64,000 nucleotides of DNA from Plesiomonas shigelloides (GTDB taxonomy: Bacteria > Pseudomonadota > Gammaproteobacteria > Enterobacterales > CAMTGL01), in assembly GCF_900087055.1 (NCBI RefSeq), contig NZ_LT575468.1, forward strand, positions 248,001 to 312,000, given 5' to 3'. Position 1 is the first letter of the stretch; each line of letters opens with the position of its first letter. A program made the translations under genes and the position numbers. Positions 29,153 to 37,902 of the stretch are shown here, one piece after another. The notes under the pieces are model-generated. The model did no database searches. It was not told where the DNA came from and saw only the letters and a list, made by a program, of their open reading frames with translations.

Positions 29153-31158
29153 GAAAGAAAACAATCAAGCTGGACAAGAAAGATTATCTCCGAGCATTAC
29201 TTTGTGATACGCAGCCAACTGATTGCCCAATTATTTTATCTAATGATGGGCTGTATTTAAATGCAATCGAGTGTGAAAAAAAAGAAAGCGGATCTGCTTT
29301 TAATCCTACTTGTTCATTTTATAAAAAAATAATAAATCCCGCCCTCGATGATTCGATGAAATATGAAAGTCGGATGCAGAGGAAAAAATCACAAAGCTCT
29401 CCATTTGTATATTGTATAGTAAAAGATCCAGTAAGTTTAAGACATCTATCATTGATTCATCCAAGAGCACAAGTTAATTACTGTGAATTTTATAGGGATT
29501 ATGCGCCAGTAATTACCCATAATGCATCTAAAAGCAATTATTCAAGAAGATACCCGCGGAAGGTCGCTAATTCATTTTTCATGTTTGAAAATGATGTGAT
29601 GAATAAGTACAGAGGGGATGATATTGAAACGGAAGGAAATGAACTGATGAGAAGGTATTCCTCATCATATTTTTCTTATTCTGGATACGGTAGGAAATAT
29701 AAGTTATTTCAAAGTAAAGAGTATTATGAGTTAGAGAAGAAGTTTTCGGTTATGTGGATGCTGGATGTCTCACACTGCTTCGATAGTATTTATACACACT
29801 CTGTTGCTTGGGCATTAAAAAGTAAGCCTTATATTCGTGAGTTTGTAAAGCATGGCAATCAATTCGGGCAGGAGTTAGATACTCTAATGCAGCGAAGCAA
29901 TAATAATGAAACAAATGGTATTCCTATTGGCGCTGAATTTAGCCGTGTCTTTGCAGAGCTGATCTTTCAACGTATTGATTTTAATATAGAAAACTATCTT
30001 TTTTCTGAGTTTGGTTTTGTTAACGGGAAAGATTATTCTATTTTAAGGTATGTAGATGACTTTGTTTTGTTTTGTAATAGTGGTAGTGATGCGGAGATTA
30101 TTTACAAAACCATTGATATCAAACTAAAAGAGTTCAATTTGCAACTTAATGTTAGTAAGTTTGAAAGGTATTCGAGACCTTTTTGTACAAAAAAAACAGG
30201 GGTGCTCACAAAGGTAAATAGCTCAATTAATGAGCTTTATTCTAAACTCTATTCAAAAATTGATGGGGTAGTATCTCTTGCTAAGATAAAAGATAAGCAT
30301 AAGTTCAAATTGCATTTTATCAACAATATAAAAGCAATTTGTGTAGATAGTGGTTCTTCTTATGATGAGGTTTCCTCATACGTTATCTCATCCCTAGCTA
30401 AAACGATAATGTATGTTATGCATAAATTTCCAGTGGATACTATTAATAGTGATGATGAAACTAAAACCAAGGTTAAAGATATTGTGTTCATATTGAGTGA
30501 CATAATGCTTTTTTTATTTAGTGTTAGCCCGAGAGTGTCATCTTCATATAAACTATCAAAAATAATGGTTTTGGCTGGTTGTTATCTCAGAGAACTATCC
30601 AGCGATAGTAGCCGAGTCTTCATGGATTCATTGGTTAATTCTGTTGAGAATATTAACTTTGGTAAGGGGGATGACGGTGTTTTTATTGATGGGTTTATTT
30701 CAATTGAAAAAATAAATCTCGTTCTGTCTGCAACATTCTTTAGTGATAACTACCTTATTGGTAAGGGTTTTTTTGATGGCGTGTTGAAAAAGAAAAAGAT
30801 GGACTATTTTACAATAATTTCTTTGTTGTTTTATTTTAGGAATAGGAAACCATATCTTGAATTTAAGGTTACTCTTGAAGATGAAGTTAAAAAAATATTA
30901 GGTGACATGGAATTGCTACAGTCTTCAGAGAATGCCCACCTATTTTTGGATGTTATGTCATGTCCATTTGTTTCAATTAAAACAAGACGCTATTTGTATA
31001 GAAAGTATCTAAAAAAATATGAGCCCAGTTTGCAAAGGCAACCCTTAGAAATAGAGGAGGATTTGAACCTGTTATTGGAGACTAGCTGGTTTGTCAAGTG
31101 GGATGAGCTAAATCTAATTAGAATGATTGAGAAAAAAGAGTTGAATGATAGTTATTGA
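29149..31158 (+). CDS. drt3b: Second reverse transcriptase, DRT3b-like
   Basis: The 669-residue protein has a roughly 200-residue N-terminal region, an RT palm, and a 300-residue helical C-terminal region that I do not recognise. The palm has motif A MLDVSHCFDSIY (Asp206), motif B NGIPIGAEFSRVFAE (256-270) and motif C RYVDDFVLF (Asp303, Asp304). The motif B wording resembles AbiA/AbiK-like and UG-type RTs rather than retron or intron RTs. I use the ATG at 29149, which overlaps the upstream stop as ATGA; ATG 29143 is possible. No clear ribosome-binding site precedes it, suggesting translational coupling and a fixed ratio of the two RTs. The gene is strongly A/T-rich, a sign of transfer. Confidence 0.8.
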   Translation: MRKKTIKLDKKDYLRALLCDTQPTDCPIILSNDGLYLNAIECEKKESGSAFNPTCSFYKKIINPALDDSMKYESRMQRKKSQSSPFVYCIVKDPVSLRHLSLIHPRAQVNYCEFYRDYAPVITHNASKSNYSRRYPRKVANSFFMFENDVMNKYRGDDIETEGNELMRRYSSSYFSYSGYGRKYKLFQSKEYYELEKKFSVMWMLDVSHCFDSIYTHSVAWALKSKPYIREFVKHGNQFGQELDTLMQRSNNNETNGIPIGAEFSRVFAELIFQRIDFNIENYLFSEFGFVNGKDYSILRYVDDFVLFCNSGSDAEIIYKTIDIKLKEFNLQLNVSKFERYSRPFCTKKTGVLTKVNSSINELYSKLYSKIDGVVSLAKIKDKHKFKLHFINNIKAICVDSGSSYDEVSSYVISSLAKTIMYVMHKFPVDTINSDDETKTKVKDIVFILSDIMLFLFSVSPRVSSSYKLSKIMVLAGCYLRELSSDSSRVFMDSLVNSVENINFGKGDDGVFIDGFISIEKINLVLSATFFSDNYLIGKGFFDGVLKKKKMDYFTIISLLFYFRNRKPYLEFKVTLEDEVKKILGDMELLQSSENAHLFLDVMSCPFVSIKTRRYLYRKYLKKYEPSLQRQPLEIEEDLNLLLETSWFVKWDELNLIRMIEKKELNDSY

Positions 31159-31169
31159 TTTGGTAAAAA

Positions 31170-31372
31170 ATGTTTGTGGTCAACCTCAAAATACTTACGT
31201 GCTGATTTTGGTACGATATCGCTGCTTTGAAATCGGCGTAACAGCCTAAACTTTAGCTGACACACTAGCTGGAGACAGAGCCTCAATTCAATTTTGTCTA
31301 GAGGCTTGTGTTCGGAGCGGTTGAGAGCGCAAGCTTACACACCTGATGTTGAGAGGTTGGCCACACCTTTTT
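31170..31372 (+). ncRNA. Candidate structured RNA of the double-RT system
   Basis: A 13-bp long-range stem joins TGTGGTCAACCTC (31175-31187) to GAGGTTGGCCACA (31353-31365), with one G-U pair, and five T residues follow (31368-31372). Inside are a 12-bp stem with a 2-nt bulge (31195-31208 with 31230-31241), an 8-bp hairpin (31251-31258 with 31267-31274) whose loop is GACACACT, and a 6-bp stem AGCCTC/GAGGCT (31279-31284 with 31301-31306). A second ACACAC is at 31337-31342. No protein frame explains the region. I infer the RNA partner or template of the RTs. The transcript ends are guesses. Confidence 0.65.
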
Positions 31373-31792
31373 GCTTCTGATATGAAAATAAATGAGCAGC
31401 TAAAATTGCAATGTAGCACATCTAGTAATGTGCTTTGTGGTAGTAGTTGTTATCTAATGTATATGCCATATGAGCGAATGTCTGCAGCTTGTGCTCAATT
31501 TATTTATGTCCTATCTGTCTACCTAATGGTTTTCTCATTATCCCCACATACAGCTCAAAAATACGAGCACCTTCTTCATGGCTGATTTTGTCTCGGGGTT
31601 TGCCTAGTATGGCTTGTGAGAGCCGTAAGTTAGGCATAAGAATCATGGATGAGTGAATTATATTGCAATAAATTAATACTTGATACATATGCTAATTACT
31701 CAACCAGCAAGGAGAGTTACTTCCACTGGAGAGGCATATCAGAGTTTAACATTTTGGTGGTTACGATATTTCTAACGCTAGATATGTCATCG
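31373..31792. other. Gene-poor stretch right of the RT system
   Basis: These 420 bp contain only short frames without ribosome-binding sites (for example 31346-31585). The composition is mixed and looks like decayed island sequence. I see no repeat or promoter that I can support. Confidence 0.4.
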
Positions 31793-32410
31793 CTATCTTA
31801 CCGCCACCAGCAAGCGATCATCCTTGGGTTTGCTATTGCCTTTCCATGGCAGTGTGTTGAGGTAAGGTTTGCTGGCTTTCGGGTTATCACGTTCTTTACT
31901 GCGCTGTTTGGCTAGATAGCTTAAGCGGTAAATAGCCTCAAAAATGGTTTGTGACTGGCCGCGCTCAATGCGGTAGTAGCTATTCTCCACGAGATGAACG
32001 CTACCGTTAACGCGGCGCTGCCACAGCTCTTTTAGCATGTGCAGAACGTAATCTGGCTTTTGTATCTTGTTGCCGTTGAGCATGAGTACGAGATGGTAGT
32101 GTTCTTTGTGTGAGTTCACTCTTTCTCGCACACAAATAATGCCCAGTTGTTTGCTGTAAGGGCTCTTGCGTACCATTTTGCTAAACTCGCGTAACACGTG
32201 CTGTACTGAGCGGTTATCAGGGCTGTAGATCAGAGGGTGTAAATCAATTCTAACGAGCAGTACCTTGCTGTAGTGTGACAGGATCTTTTCCAGCTGCCGT
32301 ATAAAGCTATTTAGCATGAGCTTATCGATGGGTTCGTTCACGATAGGCCAGATATGTTGTCCGTAACCTGCATAGGGGCGGGAGTTTTGCTCTTCGACTC
32401 TAAATGCCAT
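31793..32410 (-). CDS. YagK/YfjJ-type (inovirus Gp2-like) protein with HUH-like motif
   Basis: The 205-residue protein resembles the YagK/YfjJ C-terminal family, also called inovirus Gp2-like, found in satellite prophages and P4-like islands. It has an HKEHYHLVLMLNG segment whose His-Tyr-His resembles the HUH metal site of rolling-circle replication proteins. It also has RIDLHPL upstream and IYRLSYLAKQRSKER downstream with candidate tyrosines. This suggests a replication-initiator fold, but activity is not shown by the sequence. It has its own position on the minus strand, downstream of the terminator at 32436-32476 that follows the AlpA-like genes. Confidence 0.7.
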   Translation of the reverse strand: MAFRVEEQNSRPYAGYGQHIWPIVNEPIDKLMLNSFIRQLEKILSHYSKVLLVRIDLHPLIYSPDNRSVQHVLREFSKMVRKSPYSKQLGIICVRERVNSHKEHYHLVLMLNGNKIQKPDYVLHMLKELWQRRVNGSVHLVENSYYRIERGQSQTIFEAIYRLSYLAKQRSKERDNPKASKPYLNTLPWKGNSKPKDDRLLVAVR

Positions 32411-32435
32411 GCCAAAGATCTGCGTATAAGCGAAC

Positions 32436-32476
32436 AGAAAAGAAGGGCGGTTATATTCTTTAAGTAACCGCCCTCA
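32436..32476 (-). terminator. Intrinsic terminator after the AlpA-like genes
   Basis: On the minus strand GGGCGGTTA and TAACCGCCC form a 9-bp stem with an 11-nt loop, followed by TTCTTTTCT. It should end transcription of the two regulator genes at 32608-33061. Confidence 0.7.
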
Positions 32477-32607
32477 TTACAGGAAGAAAGATGAAGCCAG
32501 CCCTTGCTCTGCAAGGGTTAGCAAGGTATTACCGTTGCCGAAAACCCCTAAAGAGGAGTGTGCCTGAGTGCTCTTTCATACGATGATTGAGACTAATCAA
32601 TCTTGTT

Positions 32608-32841
32608 TTAAGGTTGGCATGGCGGGTAAGGGGTGCCTAAAAAGTTCAGAATCGTATAACGCTGCCAGCGGTAAACGCGCCCATCAGAGAAATCCGGTGC
32701 TGGCACTTTTCCTTGTTTGATCAATTTGCGCAGGTAGCTCACGCTGATATCGAGTAACTCGGCAACGTCACGAGTACGAAGAAGACCCTTACGGTACATA
32801 GATTCGTTATCGTCATAGATTGGTGTATGTGCTGACATCAT
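32608..32841 (-). CDS. Small helix-turn-helix (excisionase/AlpA-like) protein
   Basis: This 77-residue protein has an excisionase-type winged helix: LLRTRDVAELLDISVSYLRKLIKQGKVPAPDF followed by VYRWQRYTILNFL. That pattern is typical of MerR/AlpA-like DNA-binding modules that act as excisionases or regulators of islands. The frame is open to 32922, but ATG 32841 (MMSAHTP) follows a GGAGG site on the minus strand and gives the usual length. It lies just downstream of a second AlpA-like gene. It may promote excision with the integrase. Confidence 0.7.
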   Translation of the reverse strand: MMSAHTPIYDDNESMYRKGLLRTRDVAELLDISVSYLRKLIKQGKVPAPDFSDGRVYRWQRYTILNFLGTPYPPCQP

Positions 32842-32845
32842 GAGC

Positions 32846-33061
32846 TTACTGGCCTCCGACCACTTGACGGCTGGCAACCCATGCCAATACTTCTGAGCGC
32901 AACCAAGCGACGCTTTTACCATGCGGTGTCAGCTTACGACGTTTAGGAAACTGACCTTTACGCTCTAAATCCCATGCGGTGGTGCGAGAAATTTGCGTGA
33001 TTTCACGACGTTCTTTTTCGCGGATGAACCCATCAGTGTAGCTAGCTGTGTTTTCTTGCAT
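32846..33061 (-). CDS. AlpA-family regulator
   Basis: The 71-residue protein has the AlpA pattern REKERREITQISRTTAWDLERKGQFPKRRKLTPHGKSVAWLRSEVLAWVASR: a helix-turn-helix, a wing with F-P-x-R, and a C-terminal W-x3-EV-x2-W helix. In E. coli, AlpA of cryptic prophage CP4-57 activates excision through the integrase gene. Its stop lies 4 bp before the next small DNA-binding gene, so both are probably one transcript. Confidence 0.82.
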   Translation of the reverse strand: MQENTASYTDGFIREKERREITQISRTTAWDLERKGQFPKRRKLTPHGKSVAWLRSEVLAWVASRQVVGGQ

Positions 33062-33142
33062 ATATAACTCCCATGTTTTATTTGATTGATATGTCAGGGT
33101 TGTTCCCCTTGGTTCGAGAGCTATTGTGCGTATCCGATATCG

Positions 33143-33173
33143 AAAAAAAAGCCCGCATCATGTGATGAGGGCC
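33143..33173 (-). terminator. Terminator after the 302-aa island gene
   Basis: On the minus strand GCCCTCATCA and TGATGCGGGC pair with one mismatch around a CA loop, followed by eight T residues. It lies about 35 bp after the stop of the gene at 33209-34117. Confidence 0.8.
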
Positions 33174-33208
33174 TAAGGTGATTAGGTTAACTATATGATT
33201 GTAAATGG

Positions 33209-34117
33209 TTATTTTAGTTGTTCGCGAATCGCTTTCGCGGGGTAGGCGGTCTTCAGTTGTTGGAGTAGTTGCTGAATATTGATCTCCGACGCGTCATCTG
33301 TGGCGGTCGGAGTTTTAATCTCTACTAGCCAGTTTTTGATGGTTTTAAGGGATGGGCAACGTGCTGCAAAGTAAATAAATGCGGGATCTTTACGATCTGA
33401 ATGTTTTTTTACATAGGCTTCGAGGTGCTTAGCAATGGCCTCTTCAATGTCTTTTTTCTTCAGCGTTCCATGTGAAAAGTGCGTGATAAGATGCAGGCCC
33501 ATGCTTTGTACGATTGTGCGTACTGGTTGGTATTTCTGAGATTTAGCTTCTCCTGCTTTTTTGGGGCGAGTGGCGTGAACATTGAAGCTTTGTTCAACAT
33601 GAAATGAATTCTGGATGTTGAAATCGTAAGCCGTAGCGAGGTATGTGGCCTCAAAGGTACGGGCAATGATTTGATTGAGTAATGCCTGTAATTGCAGCCT
33701 TGATTGAGCAAAGCGGGCTGATTTTTCTTCTAATGTTGCCTCTTCACCTAATGTGTTATGCAAGAGCGATAGCTCTATCTGATCAATCTCGGCCTTTACC
33801 TCTCCCATGAGGAGATAGGCTTTTTGTGCGTTTTGATGGACCCTCAGGAGGCTCTTGAGCCGCCTCTCATGAAGATATTGCTTGTCTTTATCGGGAAAAT
33901 GCAGAGAAAGTAATTTTTCCCCCAAGATTTGCGTTCGTCTTTGTAGTAGCTCAAGCAAACCAGATCCACAAAGTAGTGGGTTGCTTAACACGGCATCGAG
34001 TTCATTTGGCGGCGGAGTCATATTCGCTAAATGCCATTTTTGTTCAAAATGCTCATGCATGAGTGTGAGTTCAAGCTCATGATGCCAGCGTTCAATTTCT
34101 TGCAGAGGGATAAACAT
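33209..34117 (-). CDS. Island protein of unknown function, 302 aa
   Basis: I do not recognise this protein. It is mostly helical and charged, begins MFIPLQEIERWHHELELTLMHE, and has a coiled-coil-like middle (about 80-160) with many Leu, Gln and Glu. A C-terminal module reads DPAFIYFAARCPSLKTIKNWLVEIK. It has no signal peptide, membrane segment or clear catalytic motif. It is the rightmost gene of the island, transcribed toward the AlpA-like genes and ended by its own terminator. A role in island maintenance is only a guess. Confidence 0.65.
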   Translation of the reverse strand: MFIPLQEIERWHHELELTLMHEHFEQKWHLANMTPPPNELDAVLSNPLLCGSGLLELLQRRTQILGEKLLSLHFPDKDKQYLHERRLKSLLRVHQNAQKAYLLMGEVKAEIDQIELSLLHNTLGEEATLEEKSARFAQSRLQLQALLNQIIARTFEATYLATAYDFNIQNSFHVEQSFNVHATRPKKAGEAKSQKYQPVRTIVQSMGLHLITHFSHGTLKKKDIEEAIAKHLEAYVKKHSDRKDPAFIYFAARCPSLKTIKNWLVEIKTPTATDDASEINIQQLLQQLKTAYPAKAIREQLK

Positions 34118-34604
34118 AATAGGCGCTAATTTTATTTTGCGTTACGTGGAGTCAACGTCTGGTTGTTGGTTAGAGTGCCGTGATTCGATGTCATCGATAC
34201 CGAAAAATGCGAGTTTTTACCCGTGATGATCACCGCTTTCTGCTTTTTCACTTTTTACTTTTGAGTCTGAAGCGGCGCAAGGAGTACGCCTAGAGCGTTT
34301 TTGGTTTGTTGTGTTCTCGTTGGTGTAAGCTCGTTCAGCAGCTGAGACTTTGTAGCACGGGCGTTTTACCACTGAATCATGATCACATGATAGAAAAAGC
34401 GTAGTGATCACATCGGAAATGATACGGTGATCATGTTGCTAAGGCGGACTGGTTTTGGGCTTGAAGATGAGCGCGGCGGTAGAGCATTTGTGAGGCAGGT
34501 TTTCAGTCTATCTTCGGTATGCGTTATGGGTATCGAGAAATAGGTAAACGGCAGTTATCATAAGCGCCTGCTTTTGATGGTTATCTCATTGATACAAAAG
34601 CTCT
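34118..34604. other. Right-end non-coding stretch of the island
   Basis: No supported gene in these 487 bp. A 64-codon minus-strand frame (34217-34411) has a low-complexity charged composition and no ribosome-binding site, so I do not call it. The words TGATCA/TGATCAC occur repeatedly near 34226, 34379, 34402 and 34429 and could be operator-like. The integrase arm-type repeats begin at 34605. Confidence 0.35.
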
Positions 34605-34643
34605 CGGGTATCAATGGAAAAAGCGGGTATCGTTGCGGGTATC
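34605..34643. repeat. GGGTATC direct repeats, right end of the island
   Basis: Copies at 34605-34612, 34623-34631 and 34635-34643. The last two have the same 12-bp spacing and flanks as the pair upstream of the integrase at 17277 and 17289. They lie about 57 bp from the att core, inside the element. Confidence 0.7.
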
Positions 34644-34670
34644 ATTCTGATTTATTACTTTTGATGCCTT

Positions 34671-34691
34671 TATAAATCAATTGTTTAGGTG
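34671..34691 (+). promoter_or_regulatory. Island-supplied -10 element and ribosome-binding site of pabA
   Basis: TATAAA (34671-34676) is a good -10 box but no clear -35 box is found 16-18 bp upstream. AGGTG (34687-34691) is a short-spaced ribosome-binding site before the pabA ATG at 34696. Both lie on the island side of attR, so pabA expression now depends on island DNA. Confidence 0.45.
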
Positions 34692-34695
34692 TTTT

Positions 34696-35271
34696 ATGCT
34701 GCTGCTTATCGATAACTATGACTCTTTTACCTATAACCTGTACCAGTACTTTTGCGAGCTGGGCTGTGAGGTCATGGTGCGCCGCAACGATAGCCTAACG
34801 CTGGCCGATATCGAGCAGCTTGCGCCATCCCATTTGGTGATTTCCCCTGGGCCTTGCACGCCCGATCAGGCAGGGGTGTCGCTGGCGGCTATCCACCATT
34901 TTGCGGAGCGTTTACCGATCCTCGGCGTCTGCCTGGGTCATCAGGCGCTGGCGCAGGTGTTTGGCGGCAAGGTGGTACGGGCACGGCAGGTGATGCACGG
35001 CAAAGTCTCGGCCATCCGGCATACCGGTTTGGGCGTCTTTGAGGGCTTGCCCGATCCGCTGTCGGTCACGCGTTATCACTCACTGGTGGTGGAGGCTGAT
35101 TCACTGCCGGATTGTTTTGATATTACGGCTTGGAGTGAGCGTGATGGTCGCTTTGATGAAATCATGGGGATCCGACACCGCCATTTACCGCTGCAAGGGG
35201 TGCAGTTCCATCCCGAGAGCATCTTGAGCGAGCAAGGGCATAGCTTGCTGGCCAATTTTATTGCCGGCTAA
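34696..35271 (+). CDS. pabA: Aminodeoxychorismate synthase, glutamine amidotransferase subunit
   Basis: The 191-residue class I amidotransferase supplies ammonia to PabB for p-aminobenzoate and folate synthesis. It has [18 protein letters not shown] at the N-terminus, the oxyanion [10 protein letters not shown], the nucleophile Cys in [10 protein letters not shown], and the His-Glu pair in [10 protein letters not shown] start at ATG 34696; a TTG further up (34681) is unlikely. The first eight codons overlap the attR core of the island, and the reading frame is intact, so the element restores the gene on insertion. The ast operon follows after 261 bp. Confidence 0.95.
   Translation: MLLLIDNYDSFTYNLYQYFCELGCEVMVRRNDSLTLADIEQLAPSHLVISPGPCTPDQAGVSLAAIHHFAERLPILGVCLGHQALAQVFGGKVVRARQVMHGKVSAIRHTGLGVFEGLPDPLSVTRYHSLVVEADSLPDCFDITAWSERDGRFDEIMGIRHRHLPLQGVQFHPESILSEQGHSLLANFIAG
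34700..34718. repeat. attR: right copy of the att core, inside pabA codons 2-8
   Basis: Identical over 19 bp to 17145-17163. At this copy the reading frame continues as Leu-Leu-Leu-Ile-Asp-Asn-Tyr into PabA, while the left copy hits TAA after Asn. This marks it as the junction with the downstream chromosomal gene. Confidence 0.85.
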
Positions 35272-35478
35272 TTGCCTGGTGTTTTCCCTCTTTTCCTCTC
35301 ATTTTTACTGACGTTAGCCGCATTTTATCGGCCATTCTGTTGTGCCTTGCCTCGATTTGCTGTGTCAGCGTATGCCGCGTGCGGCGCTATGATGAGCGGG
35401 CATAGGTCAGTGGTGGTTCGTTGCGGCAGAGAGGAAATGCGAGCCGGCACATAGGCAAAAGCGAAAAACTCGTGTTAA

Positions 35479-36843
<1,365 letters not shown>

Positions 36844-36852
36844 GGAGGCGCT

Positions 36853-37872
36853 ATGCTGGTCGTCCGTCCGGTTACCCGTGCCGATTTGGCGGCGCTGATG
36901 CAGTGTGCACAGGCCTCTGGCTTTGGCTTTACCTCATTGCCGGCTGATGAGGCGCGCCTGCTTGAACGTATTACACAGGCCGAGCAGGCATTTGCGGCTC
37001 ACCCCACTGCGCCGGGGGAGTATGATTTTCTGTTTGTCGCCCAAGATACTGATACCGGTCAGGTGGTGGGTACCACCGCGATTGAGTCTTGTGTCGGTCT
37101 GGCGCACCCGTTTTACAGTTATCACCGCGCCAAGGCGGTGCATGTCTCGCGTGAGCTGAATGTTTACAAAACTGTAGAAACCCTAACCCTGTGCAATGAT
37201 TACACCGGCGTCACCGAGCTGTGCACGCTGTTTTTGTTGCCGGCTTATCGCCACGGTCAGCATGGCAAATTGCTGTCGAAATGCCGTTTGTTGTTTATCG
37301 CCGAGTTTGCCGCCTGCTTTGCCGAAACCGTGATTGCCGAGATGCGTGGGATTTCGGATGAACACGGCGACTCGCCGTTTTTCCAGTGGTTACGCACCCA
37401 CTTTTTTGACATCGATTTCAGTACTGCCGATCGCCTCACTGGCACGGGAAACAAGCGCTTTATCGCTGAACTGATGCCGCGCCACCCGATTTATATCAAC
37501 TTGCTCAGCCCTGAAGCGCAGGCGGTGATTGGGCAAGTGCATCCACAAACTCGACCGGCGCTGCAGTTGCTGCTGGAAGAGGGCTTTCACCATCGTGGCT
37601 ACGTCGACATCTTCGATGCCGGCCCGACCGTGGAGTGTGCGCGCAATGACATCCGCGCCGTACGTCACAGTCGGCGCATGAAAGCGTGCGTGATGGAAGA
37701 TACCACCCGCGGCAGTTTGCACTTGATCAGTTCGACCCGTTTCCAGCGTTTTCGCGCCTGTTTGGGGATGGTTTCGGTGGATGAAGAGCTGCACGAGGCG
37801 CATATCAGCCATGAGAGCGCGCAGCTTTTGCAGATCAGTGACGGCGACCGCGTGCGGATTTTGCCGTTATAA
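36853..37872 (+). CDS. astA: Arginine N-succinyltransferase
   Basis: The 339-residue enzyme transfers succinate from succinyl-CoA to arginine, the first step of the AST catabolic pathway. Family signatures include MLVVRPVTRADLAALMQCA, TSLPADEARLLERI, ELCTLFLLPAYRHGQHGKLLSKCR (the acyl-CoA site) and AEMRGISDEHGDSPFFQWLRTHFFD. The ATG lies 9 bp after the aminotransferase stop behind a GAGG site, so they are one operon. Complete length. Confidence 0.95.
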   Translation: MLVVRPVTRADLAALMQCAQASGFGFTSLPADEARLLERITQAEQAFAAHPTAPGEYDFLFVAQDTDTGQVVGTTAIESCVGLAHPFYSYHRAKAVHVSRELNVYKTVETLTLCNDYTGVTELCTLFLLPAYRHGQHGKLLSKCRLLFIAEFAACFAETVIAEMRGISDEHGDSPFFQWLRTHFFDIDFSTADRLTGTGNKRFIAELMPRHPIYINLLSPEAQAVIGQVHPQTRPALQLLLEEGFHHRGYVDIFDAGPTVECARNDIRAVRHSRRMKACVMEDTTRGSLHLISSTRFQRFRACLGMVSVDEELHEAHISHESAQLLQISDGDRVRILPL

Positions 37873-37902
37873 CGCGCAGCACAGCGCATTCAAGGAGGCG
37901 TC

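Larger units (their letters stand above)
17145..34718. mobile_element. 17.6-kb defence island integrated in the 5' end of pabA
   Basis: The element is bounded by a 19-bp duplication of the pabA start and has a P4-type tyrosine integrase next to the left junction. It interrupts the ymgD-pabA neighbourhood. It carries a type I restriction-modification operon with a DUF1016 nuclease, a decayed second integrase, a two-reverse-transcriptase operon with a candidate non-coding RNA, and a minus-strand set of AlpA-like regulators and a YagK/YfjJ-type protein. GGGTATC-type repeats lie inside both ends. Base composition changes sharply inside it, with the RT genes much more A/T-rich. No transfer genes are present, so movement would need help from elsewhere. 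Confidence 0.85.

Noticed and set aside
27842-31158. The RT pair as a group II intron or a retron
   Set aside because: Two different RTs overlap each other, no maturase or HNH domain follows, and I see no intron domain V-like structure or retron msr/msd layout.
34217-34411. Minus-strand 64-codon frame near the right end of the island
   Set aside because: Low-complexity charged composition, no ribosome-binding site and no recognisable family.
17145-34718. Insertion of the island in a tRNA gene
   Set aside because: No tRNA-like sequence is seen at either junction, whereas a 19-bp duplication of the pabA start is present.
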